Shown piece by piece: positions 1 through 7,164 of a stretch of DNA of 15,030 bases. The DNA is from JBCCSZ01 sp039199225 (GTDB lineage: Bacteria > Bacteroidota > Bacteroidia > Chitinophagales > Saprospiraceae). Position 1 is the first letter of the stretch. Every line of letters starts with the position of its first letter. The translations under genes were made by a program, and so were the position numbers. The notes under the pieces were generated by a model. It searched no databases, was not told the origin of the DNA, and saw nothing but the letters and a program-made list of their open reading frames with translations. Location: assembly GCA_039199225.1 (NCBI GenBank), contig JBCCSZ010000197.1, forward strand, positions 1-15,030, given 5' to 3'.

Positions 1-111
1 ATTACAGCAAATATCAGGTACAGAACGAGCAGGTTCGGTTGCTAATAGCCATTCATTATCTAACCATCCTTTACAATCAGCAGTATTTGATTTGATGGGA
101 AGTGTTTTCAT
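1..111 (-). CDS. Start of an unrecognised gene, cut by the window edge
   Basis: An open frame starts at an ATG (bases 109-111 read on the minus strand) and runs 37 codons to the window edge without a stop. The ATG has a clear AGGAGG Shine-Dalgarno-like site seven bases upstream, which decides the start and is unusual next to the A/T-rich leaders of the other genes here. The protein begins MKTLPIKSNTADCKGWLDNE; there is no signal peptide and I do not recognise the family. It follows the TonB-domain gene by 66 bases on the same strand, so cotranscription is possible. By direct count this piece is about 37% G+C, well below the neighbouring genes, which could mean a different origin. A plus-strand frame (2-160) is also open here but has no ribosome-binding signal inside the window, so I prefer the minus-strand reading. 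Confidence 0.45.
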   Translation of the reverse strand, partial: MKTLPIKSNTADCKGWLDNEWLLATEPARSVPDICCN

Positions 112-177
112 CCAACAACCTCCTATTCACCGACTCAAGGAGAATGCTGTGTATTACTAAGGCAATACGCCATTGGC

Positions 178-1353
178 CTACTGATTATCCTCCCCCGGCA
201 ACTCATCCATCAACTCCTTGGGCGCAGTGCCGGAAGCAGGCGCAGCTGGGTCTGGCGCCGGTGCTTTGCAAATCAATGCCAGAATATCGTTGTACCAAAA
301 GACCTGAAGGATTCTTTGCGCCTTACCCAGGTCCTGGCAAGCTAAGCTGAGGTCGTTGTTGTTCAAAAAGGCTTGACCTCGATAGGAGAGCCATTCAGCG
401 TTGTTGGGAAATAAGCCAATGGCATTGTTCCACTTGGCGATGGCCTCTTCCGCATTGCCCGCTTCGAAGAGGGTCACCGCTTCTTCCGATCCTGCCTTGG
501 CCGTCTTGTATTCTTCTACACGCTGCTTGCAGCCGTCCGTCGGAGGAGCAAAAGACAAACGCAGGGTTTGGGTTGTTCCAACCGGGCGCCCCGCCTTCTG
601 AGCCACCTCCCACAGGCCATGGGTCCGATGGGTCATCGCAATGGCCTCATACAAAAAGTCGATGCCCGTCCCAGAATAATCCAGTATGTCAACCACCTTC
701 ACCCGACCATTGGGCAGGACGAGTATCTGAACATCCATTTCACCAATCATGCACTTGCCCACGCCCTCTGTTGGATAGCGGAGATTGTTGCTGATGAAGT
801 CTTGTAAAGCTTGTTCGCCTTGTTTGAAAGACGATGGCGTGTCGTACTTGAGCCAAATAGTATCCCGACCATCAAGGCTGAACTCTGGCTCTTTGTACTC
901 CGGCAGCTTAAAGCGAATCGGCAGCGTAAAATAACTTCGGACAAATTCGCCATTTTTTTGACCCGCCGTCCAAGACTGCGACAAGCCATTCATCGCCTCC
1001 ACAATGCGCACAACCTCCTCACCACAGCCGCCGCCAATGTCGCGCAATATTTCTGCATTGGTAATCCGACCGTCCTTTTCCACGACAAACTGAACGACCA
1101 CCTGCCCTTCCAAGCTATCTTCCAAGGCCGCCAACGGATATTGGATGTATTTGTACATAAAAGACAACACCTGCTTGTTGGTGCAGTCCAACTTTTCGCG
1201 ATTGTCTCCCTGGACGTTCTCACAACCCGGAAAGAGAGGTGATACATCGGTAATCTTGTAAATTTTACTGGTATCCGTAGTCAGGGAATCCGTTTGTGCA
1301 GTCAGCAGGCAGGACAACATCAGGCATCCTATAAACAATAGCAATTCTCTCAT
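178..1353 (-). CDS. Secreted/periplasmic protein with TonB C-terminal domain(s) and TPR segment
   Basis: 391 residues. A hydrophobic signal peptide (about 1-20, ending LLTAQ) directs export; Cys15 in LMLSC is a poor lipobox, so lipoprotein status is uncertain. Residues about 55-150 look like the TonB C-terminal domain common in Bacteroidota: an N-terminal YIQYP motif, then VVVQFVVEKDGRITNAEILR, an EEVVRIVEAM helix and a final strand ending LPIRFKL. Residues about 165-268 repeat the same plan in a more diverged form (NLRYP, VQILVLPNGRVKVVDI, LRLSF). Residues about 284-350 look like TPR helices (FEAGNAEEAIAKWNNAIGLFPNN), followed by a Pro/Ala-rich tail. Unlike canonical TonB there is no long proline-rich spanning region after an N-terminal anchor, so energising outer-membrane receptors is doubtful; binding other envelope proteins is as likely. 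It lies downstream of the di-heme protein gene on the same strand, 147 bases away. Confidence 0.8.
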   Translation of the reverse strand: MRELLLFIGCLMLSCLLTAQTDSLTTDTSKIYKITDVSPLFPGCENVQGDNREKLDCTNKQVLSFMYKYIQYPLAALEDSLEGQVVVQFVVEKDGRITNAEILRDIGGGCGEEVVRIVEAMNGLSQSWTAGQKNGEFVRSYFTLPIRFKLPEYKEPEFSLDGRDTIWLKYDTPSSFKQGEQALQDFISNNLRYPTEGVGKCMIGEMDVQILVLPNGRVKVVDILDYSGTGIDFLYEAIAMTHRTHGLWEVAQKAGRPVGTTQTLRLSFAPPTDGCKQRVEEYKTAKAGSEEAVTLFEAGNAEEAIAKWNNAIGLFPNNAEWLSYRGQAFLNNNDLSLACQDLGKAQRILQVFWYNDILALICKAPAPDPAAPASGTAPKELMDELPGEDNQ

Positions 1354-1381
1354 TTGTCGTTCGTATGATTTAGCTTAGGCG

Positions 1382-1389
1382 CAAAAATC
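1382..1389 (-). promoter_or_regulatory. Possible Bacteroidota-type -7 element for the TonB-domain gene
   Basis: Read on the minus strand this is GATTTTTG, one mismatch from the TAnnTTTG -7 consensus, 28 bases upstream of the ATG at 1353. I see no convincing TTTG -33 element upstream, so this is a weak call. Confidence 0.2.
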
Positions 1390-1460
1390 GGAAATTTAAG
1401 CGAGAATCCACTCATCAGAGGTACATTCTGCATCCGATTTATACTAAGGAACGCATTTCA

Positions 1461-1476
1461 GGCCAGGAATGTGGCC
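1461..1476. repeat. Small inverted repeat (GGCCA/TGGCC hairpin)
   Basis: GGCCA (1461-1465) and TGGCC (1472-1476) can pair around a six-base loop, 3' of the di-heme protein gene on the minus strand. No T-run follows on either strand (the T-run lies before the hairpin in the direction of transcription), so it is not a standard terminator. It may be a REP-like palindrome or chance. Confidence 0.3.
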
Positions 1477-1500
1477 CCTACAAAAAAGAAATGAAGCCTC

Positions 1501-2898
1501 TTAATGAGGTAAGACCACAAACTTGCCGCTGACTTTTCGGCTACCAGTCGTCTCCACGAAGTAGGTCCCCGGGCTATATGCGCCAACGTCGAGCCGGAGG
1601 GTCGTCTGGTTGGCCACCGGCACTTTTTGCACCAATCGCCCCTGCTGGTCAACAATCACCAATGCATCGACGGCAAGCTTGCCCAGCTCCAATTTTAGGG
1701 TGTGCGTGCCTGGATTAGGGTAGATGTGAATCTGTAAAGCCTTTTGTTGTTCGACAGAAGTACTGATTTGCTCCGCAAAAGGGTCGGACCAGCGCGGATG
1801 TGTCAGGATGGTTTCATTGATAAAACCCTTCTTGAGAAAGGTCAACAAAGCCTGCTTTTCCTCTGCTCCAAATTCATAACCACTTCCTTGAGGCGGCATA
1901 AAGATCGCTTTCTCGTGCTGGTGGACACTGTCACTGTAAAATTCAACGACCTGCTCCAAGGTTTGGTAGCGGCCATCGTGCATGTAAGGTGCTGTAAAAG
2001 CGACATTGCGCAAATGAGGTGATTTAAAAACGTCGTTCCAGGCATCATCTTCCCGGCTCAATCCAGCTCCTTTATCGAGGTAAATGGAATCTAGGCCATT
2101 GTTGTTGGGCTCTTCGTAAAAAGCAGCAGCATGGCATTCCTGACAAGCAAATGAATAAACGTCAAAGCCGAGACTCTCCTCCTCTGTCATCTCGCGGTTC
2201 AGAATGCCAGCATAAATGGAATCGGCCAGGGTCAGGCCAGGATCGGCAATCGACATGGTGAATTGCTCAAGGGCTTTTAAGATGCCCAGCTCTGTGATGT
2301 GGCGATGACCATAGGCTTTCTCAAACAGTTCTGGATAGTAGGAAGTCGAATTCATCATCGCAATCATCGTCTCGCCATCATAGCCGATCTCATTTTCGTC
2401 TTTGAGGGGCAATTCGATCATTTCGCGGAGGGTTCCTTGCTTTTTATCCCAGAAAAAATCTGCATCGCCTGCCCAAATCAGGTCATTGAGATGCTGAGAG
2501 TTTCTCTTGGTTGGCTGGCTCGTTCCCATGCTGAAAGCGACCGTATCTGCAAAGGAAGCAGACTGAATATGACAACTGCCACAGGATATTTTGCCTGTGC
2601 TGGAAAGCATTTTGTCGTAAAATAAAACCCTTCCCAAAGTCGCAATATCGTTGTCGATGTCGCTAATACTGTTCTCAATCTCGCCGGGATCGAAAAGAAA
2701 GCGATAATTGAAAACCAGCTCATGGATACCGTTCATATCTATTTGATAATCATAGGGTTGCTCCGGCAATGCCGGTACATCGCCATTGATGCCCCAAGCG
2801 ATCAAATTGCGGTCGGGCGCATTCCAATCCGGTAGATAGGCGGCCAAAAAAACAAGGGAAAATGCAAAGCATACAATAGTGTAGACGACTTTTTTCAT
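1501..2898 (-). CDS. MauG/cytochrome c peroxidase-type di-heme protein with T9SS sorting domain
   Basis: 465 residues from the ATG at 2896-2898. I chose this start over an upstream in-frame ATG (2973) because it puts a signal peptide (MKKVVYTIVCFAFSLVFLAA) at the N-terminus. Two c-type haem sites are visible: CGSCH at 106-110 and CQECH at 252-256, spaced as in di-haem peroxidases. FFWDKKQGTL (148-157) and PLKDENEIG (164-172) match the family's Trp and Glu (E170) region, and PYMHDGRYQTLEQVVEFY (304-321) matches the segment before the second haem's distal ligand. Family members reduce H2O2 in the periplasm or, in MauG, oxidise protein residues. By alignment from memory, the distal His of classical peroxidases is Thr126 here and the Met ligand is Tyr321, as in MauG. 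Residues about 388-465 form a T9SS type A sorting domain (IYPNP, then GTYFVET and KFVVLP), implying release or anchoring outside the cell. Divergent from the barrel gene. Confidence 0.9.
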   Translation of the reverse strand: MKKVVYTIVCFAFSLVFLAAYLPDWNAPDRNLIAWGINGDVPALPEQPYDYQIDMNGIHELVFNYRFLFDPGEIENSISDIDNDIATLGRVLFYDKMLSSTGKISCGSCHIQSASFADTVAFSMGTSQPTKRNSQHLNDLIWAGDADFFWDKKQGTLREMIELPLKDENEIGYDGETMIAMMNSTSYYPELFEKAYGHRHITELGILKALEQFTMSIADPGLTLADSIYAGILNREMTEEESLGFDVYSFACQECHAAAFYEEPNNNGLDSIYLDKGAGLSREDDAWNDVFKSPHLRNVAFTAPYMHDGRYQTLEQVVEFYSDSVHQHEKAIFMPPQGSGYEFGAEEKQALLTFLKKGFINETILTHPRWSDPFAEQISTSVEQQKALQIHIYPNPGTHTLKLELGKLAVDALVIVDQQGRLVQKVPVANQTTLRLDVGAYSPGTYFVETTGSRKVSGKFVVLPH

Positions 2899-3022
2899 AG
2901 CAATAGTGTATATTTTATTTATATGACTAAATAAGATGCGATTTTTAGTTTGCAAATGCCAACTCCACTCCACTGCTCATTTCAATATATATATTTCAAC
3001 AGTATACAGGCCATGTATCGGC

Positions 3023-3044
3023 CCTTTTTGACGACTTCCGGACA
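3023..3044 (+). repeat. Copy 1 of a two-part motif, CCTTTTTGACGAC + TTCCGGACA
   Basis: The 13 bases CCTTTTTGACGAC are directly followed by TTCCGGACA. Both blocks recur in the same order and orientation at 7001-7027, there separated by five bases (AAATG). This copy lies 82 bases upstream of the barrel-protein start. It could be a dispersed repeat or a regulator site; flanking bases of the two copies do not match. Confidence 0.5.
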
Positions 3045-3126
3045 AAGAAACACACGCTTGTCAAACCGCATCTATTCCCACGCTCTCACGTATGAAATAT
3101 ACTTGTATTTTTACGTTAAACACTTG

Positions 3127-6100
3127 ATGCTAAGATTTCTACCTGCAATATTGCTCTTATTGACTGCTCTGCAAGGTGCTGCCCAGAATGCTGAGCTGTC
3201 CAACTGGCGGACCCGCCCTTTGAGCATTCAACAGCCGGTAGATACACTGGATAGTTTGAGCATCATCCCCTACAGTCTCAGCGTGTTTGAGCGCTCTGGC
3301 CAAGCAATCGACAGCAGCCTGTATCGGCTCAACGGCCGCCAAATAGAGTGGGATACCTCTTTGATCCGCAAACCGCCCCTCCAAGTAGACATCCGCTACC
3401 GTGTACTCCCCTTTTACCTCGGCAAAACCTACCAGCGCATCGATACCAGTTTGATTCAAGCCGATGCAGATGGCAATTACATTGGTTTTGAGTACAATCC
3501 GTACGAGTCTTCTGGCGGTTTGATCGACTTCAAGGGGCTGGACTACAATGGGAGTTTCTCAAGGGGTATTTCCTTTGGCAACAGCCAAAACCTGGTTCTG
3601 AATTCGAGCTTTAACCTGCAACTGGCTGGCAAATTAGGAGACGATGTCGAAGTGCTGGCTGCCATCACGGACCAAAATATCCCTCTACAGCCCGAAGGCA
3701 ACACCCAGCAATTGCAGGAATTCGACAAGATTTTTATTCAGCTCAAAAAGGAGAACAACGTTTTCATCGCCGGCGATTACGAACTTGCACGCCCCAACAG
3801 CTACTTTATGAACTACTTCAAAAAGCTGCAAGGGGCTACCTACAGCAACAGCAAGGACGCTTGGAATGGGCAACTGACGACCAAGATCAGCGGGGCGGTG
3901 GCCCGAGGGAAGTTTGTTCGCAACAACATAACTCCCATCGAGGGCAACCAAGGCCCCTACCGACTCAGTGGCCGGGAGGGTGAGCGTTTCATCATCGTAT
4001 TGGCCGGAACAGAGAAAGTTTACATCGACGGTATTCTGCTCAAAAGAGGACTGGAAGAAGACTACATCATCGATTACAATCAGGCAGAAGTCACCTTCAC
4101 CAACAAGCAACTCATTACTAAGGACCGCCGGCTCATTGTTGAATTTGAATACAATACCCAGCAATTTTTGCGCTCCCTCTACGCACTGAACACCGAATAC
4201 CAGACCGACAGAATGCGCCTGTATTTCAACCTGTACTCAGAGCAGGATGGCAAAAACAGCGGGGGCATCCAAAACCTGGATTCCCTTGATCGGGCCATCC
4301 TACGCAACAGCGGCGACGCACTCGACAACGCCTTTGGCTCAGGAATCGATACGATAGAAGAGTTTAGTGAATTTCGGGTCTTGTACCGCTTGGCCGATAC
4401 CACTTACTTGCTCAATGGCCGCCTGGCAAGCGAGCAAATTCTCGTCTATTCCACCAATCCAGAGACGGCCTTGTACAATGGCTCTTTTCTGGACGTCGGC
4501 CCGGGCAACGGCAATTACGTCATCGACAACAGCATTGCCGCCAACGGGCGGATATTCCGGTGGGTCGCACCAGACAGCAGCGGCCAGCTACAGGGGAATT
4601 TTACCCTGGGGCAAAAACTCATCGCTCCCAACCAACAACAGATGTATAGCTTGGGGGTCGAATACCAACTGAGCGAAAACACCCAATTGCAAACAGAAAT
4701 TGCATTGAGCAATACCGACCTCAACCGTTTTTCGAGCCGGGACGATGGCGACAACCTCGGGGCGGCCGTATTCAGCAAAATGCGCCACCGTGCAGCTTTG
4801 GGTCAAAAGGAAAGAGGATGGACCCTCAGCAGTCGCCTTGATTACGAATATGTAGCCAGTAATTTTAATGCGCTCAACCCCTACCGACCGGCGGAATTTA
4901 CCCGTGATTGGAACATCGGACTCAATACCATTCGAGCAGATTCTGCTGCCCAGGAGCAACTCATCAAGGCCGGACTGAGCATTGAAAAGCGGCAACTGGG
5001 GTCTTTGGAGTACAACCTCAACACTTTCCTGCGGGAAGACCTCTACACCGGTTTCAAGCACGACAGTCGGCTGCGAATAGGGGCTGGTGGCTTTCGCATC
5101 GATGCCCAAGGGAGCTATTTGACCGCAGATAGAGGCGATGAAAACAGCCGCTTTTTTCGACCCAGAATTGATATTTCCAAGACCTTCGAAAAGCTCCAAA
5201 ATTGGCAAGTTGGCGCCTATGGAGAACGGGAACACAATGCGCGCTTTCGCAACCAATCCGACACCCTGCTGGCCACCAGCTTTTATTACGACATGTACCG
5301 ATTGTATCTGAAAAGCCCCGAAAAGGAGAACTTTGGTTTTGCGGTCAACTACACTCAACGCTTTGATTATGCGCCAGTTAACACCCAATTTGAAAAATCT
5401 ACCACGGCAGATGAATTCAACCTCAATGGCTATTGGAACCAAAAGCGACACTCCCAGCTCAAGTGGAACCTAACCTACCGGCAGTTGCGCATCGACGACG
5501 ATGAACTGACCAATCAGGCCCCACAGGAAACCTTCCTCGGCCGAACCGACTACAGCCTTCAACTGATGAAAGGAGCCATTCGCTTCAACACCAGCTACGA
5601 ATTGGGATCGGGACAAGAGCCTCGACTGCAGATCACTTACCTGAAGGTCAACCCTGGGGAAGGCACCCACATCTGGCTGGATTCCATCTACAACAACGAT
5701 GGCCTGATACAACCCAATGAAATGGAGATTGCGCCCTTTCAGGACATCGCCGACTACATCCGAATCAGTACCGTCACCAACGAATTCATTCGCACCAACA
5801 ACATCCAATTCAACCAAAGTTTGCGACTGAATCCTCGGAAATTGTGGTACAAGAAGAAGGGCATCCTGAAGATTCTCAGCAAATTTGCAACCCAATCAAC
5901 CCTGCTGCTCAACCGCAAAACCCGCGAAAACGACGACATCGCCGCCTGGAATCCCTTTCAACTAAACGTTGCCGACAGCTCCTTAGTCGCCATCAACTCC
6001 CGCATCGCCAACACCCTGTTTTTCAATCGAGCCAATCCCGTCTTTGATGTTCAACTGGGCATGTTCGACAACCGCAACCGAACCGTGCTGACCACTGGCT

Positions 6101-6642
6101 TCGAAAGTCGCAGGCTGGCAGAACAATTTCTTCGGCTCCGCTGGAACCTCAACCAGAAATTTAGCAGCCAACTCTACCTCCGCCGCAATCGCAACTTCAA
6201 CGATTCCGAATTTTTCGACATCCGCGATTACATTCTCGAAAACTTCCAAATCGAACCCCAACTCACCTACCTACCCAAGCAAAACTTCCGCCTAATCGCC
6301 TCTTATACTCATGGCCAGCGGAAAAATGTGCTCGAAGGAGGCGGCAACGAGTCATCCATCCAAAACGAATTCACCCTCGAAACCACCTACAACCAGTCTT
6401 CCAAAACCTCCATTCGCCTCAACCTATCCTTGGTCAGCATCGACTTCGACGGCGAACGCAACACCCCTGTAGAATTTGCCATGCTAGAGGGCCTGAGAAA
6501 CGGACAAAACTACCTTTGGAATCTCGCCCTGGACCGCCGCCTAGGCCGCAACCTGCAAATGAGCATCAGCTACGAAGGCCGCAAAACAGGCATCGCACAG
6601 GTCGTACACGTCGGCCGCGCCCAACTCAGAGCTACGTTTTGA
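3127..6642 (+). CDS. Very large predicted outer-membrane beta-barrel protein (SprA-like motifs, family not named)
   Basis: 1171 residues from the ATG at 3127. The frame is open upstream to 2950, but this start gives a signal peptide (MLRFLPAILLLLTALQGAAQ), so the first 59 codons are probably untranslated. After an N-terminal domain (about 21-140), residues 151-206 contain GNSQNLVLNSSFNLQLAGKL, an AAITDQNIPLQPEGNTQQLQ segment and EFDKIFIQL; residues about 274-342 contain GPYRLSG, EKVYIDG, DYIIDYNQAEVTFTN and RRLIVEFEY. These resemble segments I associate with SprA, the T9SS translocon barrel, but this protein is about half SprA's usual length. The remaining roughly 800 residues are rich in alternating aromatic/polar strands (for example WNLTYRQLRI and FRLIASYTHG), typical of a large barrel, and the chain ends RAQLRATF with C-terminal Phe, the usual signal for BAM-mediated insertion. 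No TonB box or plug domain is evident. Exact role unknown; transport or secretion across the outer membrane is the best guess. Confidence 0.75.
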   Translation: MLRFLPAILLLLTALQGAAQNAELSNWRTRPLSIQQPVDTLDSLSIIPYSLSVFERSGQAIDSSLYRLNGRQIEWDTSLIRKPPLQVDIRYRVLPFYLGKTYQRIDTSLIQADADGNYIGFEYNPYESSGGLIDFKGLDYNGSFSRGISFGNSQNLVLNSSFNLQLAGKLGDDVEVLAAITDQNIPLQPEGNTQQLQEFDKIFIQLKKENNVFIAGDYELARPNSYFMNYFKKLQGATYSNSKDAWNGQLTTKISGAVARGKFVRNNITPIEGNQGPYRLSGREGERFIIVLAGTEKVYIDGILLKRGLEEDYIIDYNQAEVTFTNKQLITKDRRLIVEFEYNTQQFLRSLYALNTEYQTDRMRLYFNLYSEQDGKNSGGIQNLDSLDRAILRNSGDALDNAFGSGIDTIEEFSEFRVLYRLADTTYLLNGRLASEQILVYSTNPETALYNGSFLDVGPGNGNYVIDNSIAANGRIFRWVAPDSSGQLQGNFTLGQKLIAPNQQQMYSLGVEYQLSENTQLQTEIALSNTDLNRFSSRDDGDNLGAAVFSKMRHRAALGQKERGWTLSSRLDYEYVASNFNALNPYRPAEFTRDWNIGLNTIRADSAAQEQLIKAGLSIEKRQLGSLEYNLNTFLREDLYTGFKHDSRLRIGAGGFRIDAQGSYLTADRGDENSRFFRPRIDISKTFEKLQNWQVGAYGEREHNARFRNQSDTLLATSFYYDMYRLYLKSPEKENFGFAVNYTQRFDYAPVNTQFEKSTTADEFNLNGYWNQKRHSQLKWNLTYRQLRIDDDELTNQAPQETFLGRTDYSLQLMKGAIRFNTSYELGSGQEPRLQITYLKVNPGEGTHIWLDSIYNNDGLIQPNEMEIAPFQDIADYIRISTVTNEFIRTNNIQFNQSLRLNPRKLWYKKKGILKILSKFATQSTLLLNRKTRENDDIAAWNPFQLNVADSSLVAINSRIANTLFFNRANPVFDVQLGMFDNRNRTVLTTGFESRRLAEQFLRLRWNLNQKFSSQLYLRRNRNFNDSEFFDIRDYILENFQIEPQLTYLPKQNFRLIASYTHGQRKNVLEGGGNESSIQNEFTLETTYNQSSKTSIRLNLSLVSIDFDGERNTPVEFAMLEGLRNGQNYLWNLALDRRLGRNLQMSISYEGRKTGIAQVVHVGRAQLRATF

Positions 6643-6740
6643 ACATTGGGTGATTGCAGCAACGCTGCCTGTGATTGTCCAGCCTTCGGCGAACTTGTGA
6701 TTCAGTGATCTCTATCCCATCAAACCACAAAATGACTCCC

Positions 6741-6914
6741 TCACCCCATCCCAAAATCACAAGATCACAAAATCCCACTCACCAATCACGAAATCACAAG
6801 ATCACCAAATCCCGCTCACCCGATCACCGATCACGCAATCACCAAATCATAAAATCCCGCTCACCAGTTCACCCCTCACCCGCTCACCGATCACCGCTCA
6901 CCGATCACCAAATC
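6741..6914 (+). repeat. Degenerate tandem repeat, about 8-base period with TCAC core
   Basis: Variants of ATCACnnA and CTCACCnn recur with a mostly eight-base period. A higher-order 29-base unit is present three times with few changes, at 6755-6783, 6792-6820 and 6837-6865; the start-to-start spacings of 37 and 45 bases differ by one octamer, which suggests loss or gain of single octamer units. The strand is strongly pyrimidine/A-biased with almost no G. Not a CRISPR: the unit is too short and there are no unique spacers. Confidence 0.85.
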
Positions 6915-6928
6915 CCCCCCTTTCCCCC

Positions 6929-6936
6929 TATATTTG
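6929..6936 (+). promoter_or_regulatory. Promoter-like TATATTTG box
   Basis: TATATTTG fits the TAnnTTTG -7 consensus of Bacteroidota housekeeping promoters. No TTTG -33 element is visible upstream because the C-rich repeat lies there. It is followed 17 bases later by an ATG that opens only six codons. It could start a longer leader for the protease gene or be the remnant of a lost gene. Confidence 0.25.
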
Positions 6937-7000
6937 TAAAAATCGGAAGTCCAATGAGGAACGAAAACTGCTAGCATTACCCAAAGGGCGCCCCTCTTAG

Positions 7001-7027
7001 CCTTTTTGACGACAAATGTTCCGGACA
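7001..7027 (+). repeat. Copy 2 of the two-part motif, CCTTTTTGACGAC-AAATG-TTCCGGACA
   Basis: Same two blocks as 3023-3044, in the same order, with AAATG inserted between them. The insert creates a near-palindrome, ATGTTCCGGACAT (7016-7028). It lies 137 bases upstream of the first protease start. Confidence 0.5.
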
Positions 7028-7030
7028 TCC

Positions 7031-7061
7031 TTTAAAAACAGGTCTATAGATTGTATTTTTG
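7031..7061 (+). promoter_or_regulatory. Candidate promoter for the first protease gene
   Basis: TTTA (7031-7034, one mismatch from the TTTG -33 element) is followed after 19 bases by TATTTTTG (7054-7061), a full match to TAnnTTTG. Transcription would begin near 7068, leaving a leader of almost 100 bases before the ATG at 7165. Spacing fits the Bacteroidota pattern. Confidence 0.4.
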
Positions 7062-7164
7062 TTTGTATCAAACTGCCTGATAATTATTGGATTAGGACAG
7101 GAGATGATCACAAATCTCTGAAAGCCTGCCCGAACGCTTTATAAAACAAAAAATTCATTACAGA

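Larger units (their letters stand above)
6643..7164. other. 522-bp gene-free region between barrel and protease genes
   Basis: No credible gene is seen. The stretch holds, in order: a short hairpin GCAGC/GCTGC (6656-6668) without a T-run, so not a convincing terminator; a degenerate TCAC-octamer repeat (6741-6914); a TATATTTG promoter-like box followed by a six-codon frame (ATG at 6954, stop at 6972-6974); a GGGCGCCC palindrome (6986-6993); copy 2 of the CCTTTTTGACGAC motif; and a candidate promoter and A-rich leader for the protease gene. A 99-codon open frame across the repeat is low-complexity and not taken as coding. Confidence 0.7.

Noticed and set aside
2..160. Plus-strand frame open from the window edge, ending at 158-160
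   Set aside because: It overlaps the minus-strand reading that has an ATG with an AGGAGG site, and its product is not recognisable. It cannot be fully excluded because its start lies outside the window.
811..1242. 143-codon plus-strand frame inside the TonB-domain gene
   Set aside because: The minus-strand protein has a signal peptide and recognisable domain, so this frame is a shadow.
2950..3126. N-terminal extension of the barrel protein (59 more codons)
   Set aside because: It would bury the signal peptide at residue 60, and it contains the intergenic repeat motif; the ATG at 3127 is a better start.
4588..5451. 287-codon open frame antisense to the barrel gene
   Set aside because: It mirrors the codon structure of the plus-strand gene, has no family resemblance, and the plus-strand protein is convincing over the same region.
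6656..6668. Terminator after the barrel gene (GCAGC/GCTGC hairpin)
   Set aside because: Only five base pairs with no T-run after it.
6741..6914. CRISPR array
   Set aside because: The repeated units are short and degenerate, with no unique spacers of regular length and no cas genes nearby.
6675..6974. 99-codon frame across the octamer repeat
   Set aside because: Low-complexity His/Ser/Pro/Lys product generated by the TCAC repeat; no conserved features.
6986..6993. GGGCGCCC palindrome as an operator or terminator
   Set aside because: An eight-base palindrome alone is expected by chance at this base composition, and no loop or T-run supports a hairpin terminator.
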